A stretch of DNA of 64,000 bases from Arthrobacter saudimassiliensis. GTDB taxonomy: Bacteria; Actinomycetota; Actinomycetes; Actinomycetales; Micrococcaceae. Of the stretch, positions 46,053 through 53,319 are shown piece after piece; position 1 is the stretch's first letter, and every line of letters begins with the position of its first letter. The position numbers were made by a program, and so were the translations under genes. The notes under the pieces are model-generated. The model made no database searches, was not told where the DNA came from, and saw only the letters and a program-made list of their open reading frames with translations. The stretch covers positions 62,001 through 126,000 of the forward strand of contig LN483071.1 in assembly GCA_900016675.1 (NCBI GenBank), written 5' to 3'.

Positions 46053-47702
46053 CTACATCCGTTCGGGTGCGGAGACGCCCAGCAGGCCCAGGCCGTTGGC
46101 CAGGACCTGGCGGGCGGCGAGGTTCAGCCAGAGGCGGGTGCGGTTGACGTCGGTGACGTCCTCGCCGTTCGCCGGGGCGATGCGGCAGGCGTCGTACCAG
46201 CGGTGGTAGGTGCCGGCGATGACTTCGAGGTGGCGGGCCACCCGGTGCGGCTCGCGGAAGGAGGCCGCCTGCGCGACGACGCCGGGGTACTGGCCCAGCG
46301 CGGCGAGCAGCGCGCCCTCGGTGGGATGCGTGAGCAGCGAGGCGTCGAAGGCCGAATCGTCGACGCCGGCGGCTTCGGCGTTGCGCGCCAGGGCGTGGGT
46401 GCGGGCATGGGCGTACTGCACGTAGAACACCGGGTTCTCGTTGGTGCGCCGGGTCAGCAGGTCCAGGTCGACGTCGATGTTCGAGTCGGCGGAGAACCGG
46501 GCCAGCGTGTAGCGGGCGGCGTCCACGCCGACGGCATCCACCAGGTCCTCGAGCGTGACCACGGTGCCGGCACGCTTGGACATCCGCACCGGGACGCCGT
46601 CCTTGACCAGGTTGACCATCTGGCCGATCAGCACCTCCACGCATTCCGGGTCGTGCCCCAGCGCGGCGGCGGCGGCCTTCAGCCGCGCCACGTAGCCGTG
46701 GTGGTCCGCGCCGAGCATGTAGATGTTCAGGTCGAAGCCGCGCTCGCGCTTGTTCTGGATGTAGGCGATGTCACCGGCAATGTACGCGGCGTTGCCGTCG
46801 GACTTGATGACCACGCGGTCCTTGTCGTCGCCGAACTCCGTGGAGTTCAGCCACCAGGCGCCGTCCTTCTCGTACAGGTTCTTCGAACCCTTCAGCTGCT
46901 CCAGGAGCTTGTCGACCTGCCCGTTTTCGTGCAGCGAGTCCTCGTGGAAGTAGACGTCGAAGTCCACGCCGAAGCTGTGCAGCGACTCCTTGATGTCCCC
47001 GAACATGTGGTCCACGCCGATGGCGCGGAAACGCTCCTGCGCTTCGGCCTCGGGTAGCGAGAGGATGTCCGGCTCGACGGCCAGCACGCGCTTGGCGATG
47101 TCCTCGATGTAGGCGCCGGCGTAGCCGTCCTCGGGGGCCGGCTCGCCCTTGGCGGCGGCCAGCAGCGACCGGGCAAACCGGTCGATCTGCGCGCCGTGGT
47201 CGTTGAAGTAGTACTCGCGGGTCACGTCGGCGCCCTGCGATTCGAACACGCGGGCGAGCGCGTCGCCGACGGCGGCCCAGCGGGTGCCGCCCAGGTGGAT
47301 GGGACCGGTGGGGTTGGCGGAGACGAACTCCAGGTTGATCCGGGTTCCGGCCAGGGCGGTGGAGGTGCCGTAATCGGGCCCGGCCGCCACGATGGCCTTG
47401 GCCAGTTCGCCGGCGGCACCGGCGTCGAGGGTGATGTTCAGGAAGCCCGGGCCGGCGATGTCGACCTTGGCCACGCCGTCGATCTTCTCCAGCCGGCCCT
47501 TGAGCAGTTCCGCGAACTGGCGCGGGTTCATCCCGGCCTGCTTCGACAGCTGCAGGGCGATGTTGGTGGCCCAGTCGCCGTGGTCCCGGTTCTTCGGCCG
47601 CTCGACGCGCACCTCCCCGGGCAGCTCGATGCTGAAGTCACCGGCATCGATGGCGTCTTGGAGGCAGGCAGTTACGGCGGCGGAAAGTTCTTCAGGAGTC
47701 AC
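46053..47702 (-). CDS. argS: Arginyl-tRNA synthetase
   Basis: Class I synthetase of 549 residues. The HIGH motif appears as [20 protein letters not shown] and the KMSKS-like loop as [18 protein letters not shown]; the C-terminal DALR domain shows [16 protein letters not shown] and [17 protein letters not shown]. The GTG start is supported by TATGCT six bases upstream. It leads the argS-lysA-hom-thrC-thrB operon and is divergent from the flavin module. Confidence 0.97.
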   Translation of the reverse strand: MTPEELSAAVTACLQDAIDAGDFSIELPGEVRVERPKNRDHGDWATNIALQLSKQAGMNPRQFAELLKGRLEKIDGVAKVDIAGPGFLNITLDAGAAGELAKAIVAAGPDYGTSTALAGTRINLEFVSANPTGPIHLGGTRWAAVGDALARVFESQGADVTREYYFNDHGAQIDRFARSLLAAAKGEPAPEDGYAGAYIEDIAKRVLAVEPDILSLPEAEAQERFRAIGVDHMFGDIKESLHSFGVDFDVYFHEDSLHENGQVDKLLEQLKGSKNLYEKDGAWWLNSTEFGDDKDRVVIKSDGNAAYIAGDIAYIQNKRERGFDLNIYMLGADHHGYVARLKAAAAALGHDPECVEVLIGQMVNLVKDGVPVRMSKRAGTVVTLEDLVDAVGVDAARYTLARFSADSNIDVDLDLLTRRTNENPVFYVQYAHARTHALARNAEAAGVDDSAFDASLLTHPTEGALLAALGQYPGVVAQAASFREPHRVARHLEVIAGTYHRWYDACRIAPANGEDVTDVNRTRLWLNLAARQVLANGLGLLGVSAPERM

Positions 47703-47708
47703 CGGTTA

Positions 47709-47714
47709 AGCATA
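47709..47714 (-). promoter_or_regulatory. -10 box of leaderless argS promoter
   Basis: Minus-strand TATGCT, six bases (TAACCG), then the argS GTG. This would be the main promoter of the five-gene amino-acid operon. Confidence 0.6.
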
Positions 47715-47823
47715 GCCGGGGCGCGGCGGCCCGCCCCAAGCGCCGCCGCTTTGCGTCAGGCCGCCAACACCGGCGCCCGATGCTCCCGCCGGTGGAGGAC
47801 CGCGGCGGGCACGGGCACCCCGG

Positions 47824-47852
47824 CATAATGGAACTGTCCCCTGCCGAAGGAG
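47824..47852 (+). promoter_or_regulatory. Promoter -10 and ribosome site of the flavin module
   Basis: CATAAT at 47824-47829 and AAGGAG at 47847-47852, with eight bases to the GTG of the lipoprotein gene. The expected leader is about 25 bases. No -35 consensus is visible in the GC-rich sequence upstream. Confidence 0.5.
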
Positions 47853-47860
47853 AAACCGCA

Positions 47861-48307
47861 GTGAAACCCCCCGCCCGCAAGCACCTGCTCGCCGTCGCCG
47901 CCGGGCTGTCCCTGATCGGCGCCGCCGGCTGCGCCGCGGACGAGGCCGCGCCGGAAGCGCCCGCCGCCGGGCCCTCATCCGCCGGGAAGACCGCCGCCCC
48001 CTCGGGCACCTACGCCGACGGCGGCTATGCCGCAGAGGGCAGCTACATTCCGCCGTCCGGCACCGCAGAGCAGGTCGACGTCGAGCTCACCCTCGAGGAC
48101 GGCACGGTCACCGCCCTGGAGGTGGCCACCTCGGGCACCAACCCGACGTCGGCCCGCTACCAGCAGGAATTCACCGACAACATCCAGGACCAGGTCGTCG
48201 GCCGCAACATCGACGAGCTCGACGTCGGCAAGGTGGCGGGGTCCTCGCTGACCAGCCGGGGCTTCAACGAAGCGTTGGAGCGGATCAAGACCGAAGCCCG
48301 AAGCTGA
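47861..48307 (+). CDS. FMN-binding domain lipoprotein
   Basis: 148-residue exported electron carrier candidate. The N-terminus has KPPARKH, a hydrophobic stretch and a lipobox-like GAAGC with Cys24 as lipid site. After an Ala/Pro/Ser linker comes a single FMN_bind domain (SGTYADGGYAAEGSY, VELTLEDGTVTALEV, YQQEFTDNIQDQVVG). The flavin-attachment region reads KVAGSSLTSRGFNEAL (126-132 AGSSLTS) instead of the usual D-x-x-SGAT, so the acceptor would be Ser129 or Thr131. The GTG start is set by AAGGAG. Next gene encodes the matching flavin transferase. Confidence 0.88.
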   Translation: MKPPARKHLLAVAAGLSLIGAAGCAADEAAPEAPAAGPSSAGKTAAPSGTYADGGYAAEGSYIPPSGTAEQVDVELTLEDGTVTALEVATSGTNPTSARYQQEFTDNIQDQVVGRNIDELDVGKVAGSSLTSRGFNEALERIKTEARS

Positions 48308-48314
48308 CCGTCCC

Positions 48315-49190
48315 GTGCCGGACTTCCGCTTCGAGGCGATCGGCACCGCCTGGACCATCACCACGCCCGCCGCGCTTGGCCGCTCCCTGCGCGCGCGTGT
48401 GCTGACCCTGACGGCGGACTACGACCGCGCCTTTTCCCGGTTCCGGCCGGATTCGCTCGTGGCGCGCCTCAGCCGCGACGGCGAAGCGGAACTGCCTCCG
48501 CAGGCCCGGGCGCTCTTCCGCCTGTTCGACCGGCTGCATACGCTGACCGACGGGCGGATGAACCCCCTGGTGGGCGGCGGCCTGGCCCGGCTGGGCTACG
48601 ACGCCGCCCTCAGCCTGCGCCCCTCGGGCCCGGCGCTGCCGGCGCCGCCGTGGGGGCAGCTGGTCCGCCGGGACACCCCGGACGGAGTCGCCGTCCGGGT
48701 CCCGGCGCAGGAGGCCGGGCCGGTCCTGCTGGACGTGGGGGCCGCCGGGAAGGGCCAGCTGGTGGACCTGGTGGCCGCCGAGCTGGCCGCCGCGGGCGTC
48801 GATGAGTACCTGGTCGACGCCGGGTCCGACATGCTGCACCGCGGCCCGGCGCCGGTACGGACGGCACTGGAACATCCCTACGATCCCTCCCGGGCGATCG
48901 GGGTGCTCGACCTGCGGAACCGGGCCCTGTGCGCCTCCGCCTCGAACCGTCGCGCCTGGGGCGACGGGCTGCACCATGTCCTGGACGCCACAACCGGCCG
49001 GCCCGTCTCCACCGTGACCGCCGCCTGGGTCCTGGCCGACGACGCCATGACCGCCGACGGGCTGGCCACCGCACTGTTCCTCACGGAGCCCTTCCGGCTC
49101 CGGACCGCCTTCGGCTTCGACTACGTCCGGGTCTTCTCGGACGGACGGGCCGAATTCTCCGACGCCCTCACTGGAGTCCTGTTCACATGA
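48315..49190 (+). CDS. apbE: FAD:protein FMN transferase (ApbE family)
   Basis: Attaches FMN from FAD to Ser/Thr of target domains. 291 residues; motifs FRFEAIGTAWTI, YDRAFSRFRPDSLV, LLDVGAAGKGQLVDLVA, YLVDAGSDML, GLHHVLDATTGRPVSTVT and MTADGLATALFL match the family, including the Mg/FAD-binding Asp and Thr near the end. No signal peptide or lipobox is seen, unlike many exported ApbE proteins. It starts seven bases after the lipoprotein gene and overlaps the next gene as ATGA, so all three are one operon. Confidence 0.92.
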   Translation: MPDFRFEAIGTAWTITTPAALGRSLRARVLTLTADYDRAFSRFRPDSLVARLSRDGEAELPPQARALFRLFDRLHTLTDGRMNPLVGGGLARLGYDAALSLRPSGPALPAPPWGQLVRRDTPDGVAVRVPAQEAGPVLLDVGAAGKGQLVDLVAAELAAAGVDEYLVDAGSDMLHRGPAPVRTALEHPYDPSRAIGVLDLRNRALCASASNRRAWGDGLHHVLDATTGRPVSTVTAAWVLADDAMTADGLATALFLTEPFRLRTAFGFDYVRVFSDGRAEFSDALTGVLFT

Positions 49191-50701
49191 GCCTTTCGCC
49201 CACCCGGCCGTTCCTCCGCCCCGGCGCCGCCGCCGGCCGGCTGAGCATGTACCGCCTGACGGTCCTGCTGCTGCTGGCCCTCACGGCGTGGTCCTTCCTC
49301 CTGTCCCTGGCGGGGGCGCTCTACTACTCCCCGGCCGACCTGGCCGCCCTGCTGGCGGTGACGGTCTCGGTCACCCTTGTCTCCAGCCGGGTCATGGGCC
49401 TGCTGCTGCGGACCCGCCCGCACACCGAATCCTCGGTGATCACCGCCCTGATCCTGTTCTTCCTGTTCTGGCCCTCCACCGCGGCGCAGGACCTCACCGC
49501 CGCCGCGGTGGCTGCGGCGGCGGCGACCGTCTCCAAATACCTGCTGGCCTGGCGGCGTCGGCACATCTTCAACCCGGCCGCCCTCGGGGCGTTCACGGCC
49601 GTGCTCGTCGGCCTGCCCGGCCCGGCCTGGTGGGTCGCCGCGCCCCTGATGCTCGTCGCCGTCCTGCCGGCCGCCGCGCTGCTGCTGTGGCGGACGCGCC
49701 TGGCGGGGACGGCCGCGGTCTTCGCGGCGACGGCGCTGGCCGGCAGCGCCCTGCAGTTCCAGCTGAACGGTACGGGGTTCGCCGCCGGGCTGTGGACCGC
49801 GCTGGCGTCCTTCCCGGTCGTGTTCCTCGCCGGCTTCATGCTGACCGAGCCGCTGACCCTGCCGCCCAGGCGGTCCCAGCGGCTCGTGACGGCCGGCCTC
49901 GTCGGTGTCCTGTTCTGCCTGCCGCTGCAGCTGGGACCGGTGCACATGTCCCCCGAGCTGGCCCTGCTGATCGGCAACGCCGTCGCCTTCGGCTTCGGCC
50001 AGCGCGGCGCGGTCACCCTGCGCCTGGCGGAGAACCGGACCCTGACTCCCACCGCGCGGGAGCTGGTCTTCGAACCGGCCCGCCCGGTCCGGTTCTCCCC
50101 CGGCCAGTACATGGAGCTCAGCCTTCCGCACGCGCCCGTGGACGGGCGCGGCAGCCGCCGGACGTTCAGCATCAGCACCGGCCCCGGCGGCCGGATCGGC
50201 TTCGGGCTGCGGGTCCAGGACCCGCCCAGCACCTTCAAGGCCGCCCTGCTGCGCCTGGCACCCGGGGCGACGGTGACGGGCACTGCCGTGGGCGGGGACT
50301 TCACGCCGCCGAAGTCCCGGAAGCCGCTGCTGCTGATCGCCTCGGGCATCGGCATCACCCCGTTCATCGGGTGGCTGCGCTCCGGCGCGCTGTCCGGACG
50401 CGACGTCGTCCTGGTCTACTCCGTGGCCTCCGCCGAGGAAGCCGCCTATGCCGCCGAGCTGCGCGCCGCCGCCGCGGACGGAGGGCTGCGGGTGCTGATC
50501 TTTTGCCGCGAGGAGGTGCCGGGCTTCGTGCGGGCCGCCGACCGGCTGCCGGACGGGCCGGGACTGCGCACCCTGGTGCCCGACGTCGGCGCCCGCGCCG
50601 CCTATGCCTCCGGCTCTCCGCGCGCGGTGGCTGCGGCCCGTCGGGCCGTCCGCGCCGCCGGCGGCGGCAGGACCGTGACCGATGCCTTCACCGGCTACTG
50701 A
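49187..50701 (+). CDS. RnfD/NqrB-like membrane domain fused to ferredoxin-reductase-like domain
   Basis: A 504-residue fusion. Residues about 20-270 hold eight or so membrane helices with Rnf/Nqr D-type motifs: RRHIFNPAALG (128-134) and FMLTEPLTLPP (217-227). From about 276 a cytosolic FNR module follows: LTPTARELVFEPARPVRFSPG, the FAD-binding RRTFSIST (RxYS type with Phe), GGDFTPP, the NAD(P) loop LLIASGIGITPFIGWL, and a C-terminal YASGSPRAVAAARRAV. No SGAT flavinylation site is seen in the membrane part. It probably moves electrons from NAD(P)H across the membrane to the flavinylated lipoprotein (inference from the operon). Confidence 0.85.
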   Translation: MSLSPTRPFLRPGAAAGRLSMYRLTVLLLLALTAWSFLLSLAGALYYSPADLAALLAVTVSVTLVSSRVMGLLLRTRPHTESSVITALILFFLFWPSTAAQDLTAAAVAAAAATVSKYLLAWRRRHIFNPAALGAFTAVLVGLPGPAWWVAAPLMLVAVLPAAALLLWRTRLAGTAAVFAATALAGSALQFQLNGTGFAAGLWTALASFPVVFLAGFMLTEPLTLPPRRSQRLVTAGLVGVLFCLPLQLGPVHMSPELALLIGNAVAFGFGQRGAVTLRLAENRTLTPTARELVFEPARPVRFSPGQYMELSLPHAPVDGRGSRRTFSISTGPGGRIGFGLRVQDPPSTFKAALLRLAPGATVTGTAVGGDFTPPKSRKPLLLIASGIGITPFIGWLRSGALSGRDVVLVYSVASAEEAAYAAELRAAAADGGLRVLIFCREEVPGFVRAADRLPDGPGLRTLVPDVGARAAYASGSPRAVAAARRAVRAAGGGRTVTDAFTGY

Positions 50702-50734
50702 GCGGCCGGACGCGCCGCGGCGGCCGGGCAGGTT

Positions 50735-50762
50735 TTTGCCCGCCCCGATTACCTGCTAAGCT
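50735..50762 (+). promoter_or_regulatory. Promoter of the tRNA-Arg gene
   Basis: TTTGCC (50735-50740), 16-base spacer, TAAGCT (50757-50762), placing the start about 30 bases before the mature tRNA. It lies in the 98 bases after the reductase gene. Confidence 0.5.
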
Positions 50763-50799
50763 TCTTGAGTCCCAAGGATGCCGCCGGAAACGGCGATCC

Positions 50800-50872
50800 G
50801 CCCTCGTAGCTCAGGGGATAGAGCGGTTGCCTCCGGAGCAACAGGCCGTAGGTTCGAATCCTATCGAGGGCA
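50800..50872 (+). tRNA. tRNA-Arg, anticodon CCG
   Basis: Full cloverleaf of 73 bases: acceptor GCCCTCG with CGAGGGC, D arm GCTC/GAGC, anticodon arm GTTGC-CTCCGGA-GCAAC with anticodon CCG (reads CGG), T arm with GGTTCGAATCC. CCA is not encoded; the discriminator is A. Confidence 0.97.
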
Positions 50873-50886
50873 CGGATGCAGGAACA

Positions 50887-50928
50887 GGAACCCCGTCGCC
50901 GGGAAACCGGCGGCGGGGTTCCTTTGCG
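50887..50928 (+). terminator. Terminator of tRNA-Arg
   Basis: A 16-base stem with one wobble pair and a GAAA tetraloop (50887-50902 with 50907-50922), followed by TTTGCG. It begins 15 bases after the tRNA. Confidence 0.8.
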
Positions 50929-50975
50929 TCCGGGGCCTGCCCGCCCGGTCTGAGGGAATCTCCTCGCCCGCCCCC

Positions 50976-51006
50976 TTGCGCACCGGGGTGCCTGCAGGGG
51001 TAGGGT
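50976..51006 (+). promoter_or_regulatory. Promoter of the tetR gene
   Basis: TTGCGC (50976-50981), 19-base spacer, TAGGGT (51001-51006). The predicted start falls inside the palindromic operator that follows, the layout expected for autorepression. Confidence 0.5.
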
Positions 51007-51010
51007 GTGC

Positions 51011-51030
51011 CATACCGACCGGTGGGTATG
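51011..51030 (+). promoter_or_regulatory. TetR-type operator upstream of tetR (site 1)
   Basis: Twenty-base palindrome CATACCGACC-GGTGGGTATG with one mismatched pair, immediately downstream of the tetR -10 box. The first 13 bases recur exactly at site 2 in the start of livG. Confidence 0.65.
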
Positions 51031-51076
51031 TTCCTCCCCCGGAGCCAGCCACCAGAAGAGAACCGGCCCGCCAGCA

Positions 51077-51664
51077 ATGAAGACACTGAACATCAAGGAG
51101 CAGCTCGCCCGCACCTCGGTCGAGCTCTTTGCGACCCAGGGGTACGCCCGCACCAGCGTCCAGCAGATCGTGGATGCCGCGGGCGTGACCAAGGGCGCGC
51201 TGTACCACTACTTTTCCTCCAAGGATGACCTGCTCTTCGACATCTACGACCGGATCCTGACGGTCCAGCACGAGCGCCTGACCGAGATCATCGCCCGGGG
51301 GCTGCCCGTGACGGAAACGATCCGGCTCGTGTGCGAGGACCTGATCATCACCTCCATCGAACGCATCAGGGAAGGGGCGGTGTTCTTCCGCTCGCAGCAC
51401 ATGCTCAGCGAGGACCGGCTCGAGGAGGTCAAGCGGCGCCGCCGGGAATACAACGAGGTCTTCACCGGACTGCTGCGCCGCGGCCGCGCCGAGGGCTCGG
51501 TCCGGACCGACATGCCGCTGCCGGTCCTGGTGGCCAACTTCTTCTCCGACCCGCACTACCTCGCGTACTGGTACTCCCCCGACGGCAGCCTCAGCAAGGA
51601 GGAGGTCGCCGCCCAGCTGACCGAGCTCTACCTCGCGGGCCTTCGGCCTCCCCGGAACGGCTGA
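51077..51664 (+). CDS. TetR family transcriptional regulator
   Basis: Dimeric repressor of 195 residues. The HTH is clear: ELFATQGYARTSVQQIVDAA then GVTKGALYHYFSSKDDLLFD; the C-terminal ligand domain (about 60-190) is helical and includes EGAVFFRSQHMLSE and a Tyr-rich SDPHYLAYWYSPD segment that could line a pocket. The ATG at 51077 is used; the longer open frame would run through the operator. It lies directly before a branched-chain-type ABC operon in the same direction and likely controls both itself and that operon. Inducer unknown; related regulators sense acyl-CoA or amino-acid-related molecules. Confidence 0.9.
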   Translation: MKTLNIKEQLARTSVELFATQGYARTSVQQIVDAAGVTKGALYHYFSSKDDLLFDIYDRILTVQHERLTEIIARGLPVTETIRLVCEDLIITSIERIREGAVFFRSQHMLSEDRLEEVKRRRREYNEVFTGLLRRGRAEGSVRTDMPLPVLVANFFSDPHYLAYWYSPDGSLSKEEVAAQLTELYLAGLRPPRNG

Positions 51665-51706
51665 GGCCCGGGCCCGCCCGCAGAACCACCCGGCCAGGCG
51701 CCACAG

Positions 51707-51794
51707 GCACCACGGCACCACCGCACCACCCGCACCACCCGCACCACGGCAGTCAGCACCACGGCACTACTGCACCACCGTTAGCGCACCACCC
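51707..51794 (+). repeat. Degenerate GCACCAC repeat array before livG
   Basis: Eight exact copies of GCACCAC start at 51707, 51715, 51723, 51732, 51741, 51756, 51772 and 51786, with a GCACTAC variant at 51764; most steps are eight or nine bases. The array fills most of the 150 bases between tetR and livG and is strongly C-rich and G-poor on the transcript, resembling a Rho-loading site. It has no plausible coding or dyad structure. Confidence 0.75.
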
Positions 51795-51814
51795 GCAGAG
51801 ACGATGGAGTACTC

Positions 51815-52603
51815 ATGCACGTGCAACATACCGACCGGTCGGAACCGCCGCGGCTGCGGTTGCGGAACATCTCGGTCCGCTTCGGCGGCCTCACCGCCCT
51901 GGACTCCGTGGACCTGGAGGTCGCACCCGGCCGCGCCGCAGGGGTGATCGGCCCCAACGGCGCCGGCAAGACCACACTGTTCAACACCGTCTGCGGCCTG
52001 GTCCGGGCTTCCTCCGGCACGCTGGAGCTCGACGGCGCGGCCTTCACCCCGGTGCCGCACCGGCTGGCCCCGCTGGGGGTCAGCCGCACGCTCCAGGCGC
52101 TGGGCCTTTTCGAGGGCCTCACGGTGCTGGAGAACGTCACGGCGGCCCTGCGCCCCGCCGGAACCGGCTTCCTCCGGGACCTGCTGGCGCTGCCCGGCGG
52201 GGCCCGGGCCGAAAAGGCCGCCCGGGAGCGGGCGATGCAGGAACTCGAGTCCCTGGGCATTGCCTCCCACGCCTCGGCGCTGCCCGCCACGCTCCCCTAC
52301 GGGGTACGGAAAAAGGCCGCCCTGGCCCGTGCCCTGGCCACCGACCCCCGCCTGCTCCTGCTTGACGAGCCGGCCGGCGGGCTCGGCCGGGACGACATCG
52401 ACGAACTGGCCGACCTGATCCGCGCGATACCCGGCCGGGGATGCTCGGTGGTCCTGGTCGAACACCATGTGGACCTGGTCATGGCCGTCTGCGACCGGAT
52501 CACGGTCCTGGACTTCGGGCGCGTCATCGCCGACGGCACCGCCGCGGCGGTCCGCGAGGACCCGGCCGTCACCGACGCCTACCTCGGGGCGGGCGCCGCG
52601 TGA
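51815..52603 (+). CDS. livG: Branched-chain-type ABC transporter ATP-binding protein LivG
   Basis: First of two ATPases, 262 residues. Walker A GVIGPNGAGKTTLFNTVCGL, Walker B LLLLDEPAGGLGRDD, H-loop LVEHHVDLVMAV, and late SDRITVLDFGRVIADG-like CDRITVLDFGRVI. The signature reads LPYGVRKKAALARAL rather than SYGxQR, so it is unusual. ATG at 51815 follows GATGGAG. A TetR operator copy lies within codons 5-11. Overlaps livF as GTGA. Confidence 0.92.
   Translation: MHVQHTDRSEPPRLRLRNISVRFGGLTALDSVDLEVAPGRAAGVIGPNGAGKTTLFNTVCGLVRASSGTLELDGAAFTPVPHRLAPLGVSRTLQALGLFEGLTVLENVTAALRPAGTGFLRDLLALPGGARAEKAARERAMQELESLGIASHASALPATLPYGVRKKAALARALATDPRLLLLDEPAGGLGRDDIDELADLIRAIPGRGCSVVLVEHHVDLVMAVCDRITVLDFGRVIADGTAAAVREDPAVTDAYLGAGAA
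51827..51846 (+). promoter_or_regulatory. TetR-type operator inside the start of livG (site 2)
   Basis: CATACCGACCGGT is identical to site 1 and continues to a perfect 12-base dyad CCGACC-GGTCGG (51831-51842). It covers codons 5 to 11 of livG, so bound repressor would block an elongating or starting polymerase. Confidence 0.6.
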
Positions 52604-53319
52604 GCGCCGGGCTGGCCCTGGCGGGGGTCTGCGCCGGATACGGACCGCTGCCGGTGCTGCATGACGTGGACCTGGACGTCCCCGCAGGTTCCATCACCGC
52701 CGTCGTCGGGGCCAACGGCGCCGGCAAGACGACCCTCCTGCGCACGGTCACGGGCCAGCTGCCGGCCGCGTCAGGGTCCATCCGGATGGGCGGGCGCATC
52801 GACCTGCGCCGGGTGGCCGTGGAGGACATGGTGCGCACCGGCGTCGCCCTGGTACCGGAAGGCCGAAGCGTCATCACCGACCTGAGCGTGGACGAGAACC
52901 TGCGGCTCGGCGGACTGTGGCGGAAGGACCGGGCCGCAGCCGCACGGACCCTGGACGAGGTCTACGGACACTTCGAGCCGCTCGCCCGGCGCCGCGCGGC
53001 CGCCGGGCACCAGCTCTCCGGCGGCGAGCGCCAGATGCTGGCGCTGGGCCGGGCCCTGATGGCGGTCCCGCAGCTGCTGCTGCTCGACGAACCGTCCCTG
53101 GGCCTGGCGCCGAAGGTGACGGCCGGGATCTTCACGCTGCTCCGCCGGCTGTGCGACGGGACCGGGCTCACCGTGGTCCTCGTGGAGCAGAACGTGCGCA
53201 GCGCGCTGGCCGTCGCCGACCACGGAGTCGTCCTCAACCTGGGCCGGGTCGTCGCGGCCCGGCCCGCCGCCGACCTCGCGGCCGACACCGGCCTGCGCCA
53301 CACCTACCTGGGGTTCTAA
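52600..53319 (+). CDS. livF: Branched-chain-type ABC transporter ATP-binding protein LivF
   Basis: Second ATPase, 239 residues. Walker A VVGANGAGKTTLLRTVTGQL, LVPEGRSVITDLSVDENLRL (LivF-specific), signature HQLSGGERQMLALGRAL, Walker B LLLLDEPSLGLAPKV, H-loop LVEQNVRSALAVAD. GTG start overlaps the livG stop by four bases; the open frame further upstream is within livG. Its stop shares bases with the livH start (TAATG). Confidence 0.94.
   Translation: MSAGLALAGVCAGYGPLPVLHDVDLDVPAGSITAVVGANGAGKTTLLRTVTGQLPAASGSIRMGGRIDLRRVAVEDMVRTGVALVPEGRSVITDLSVDENLRLGGLWRKDRAAAARTLDEVYGHFEPLARRRAAAGHQLSGGERQMLALGRALMAVPQLLLLDEPSLGLAPKVTAGIFTLLRRLCDGTGLTVVLVEQNVRSALAVADHGVVLNLGRVVAARPAADLAADTGLRHTYLGF

Noticed and set aside
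43382-46147. A 921-codon antisense frame over hom and lysA
   Set aside because: Shadow of two well-supported genes; Gln/His/Gly-rich composition typical of reverse-strand frames in high-GC DNA.
42160-47702. T-box or amino-acid riboswitch in front of argS/thr/lys genes
   Set aside because: The argS operon appears leaderless and internal gaps are only a few bases, so there is no room for a leader RNA.
51661-51814. CRISPR array
   Set aside because: The GCACCAC units are seven bases with one or two bases between most of them; there are no spacers and no cas genes.
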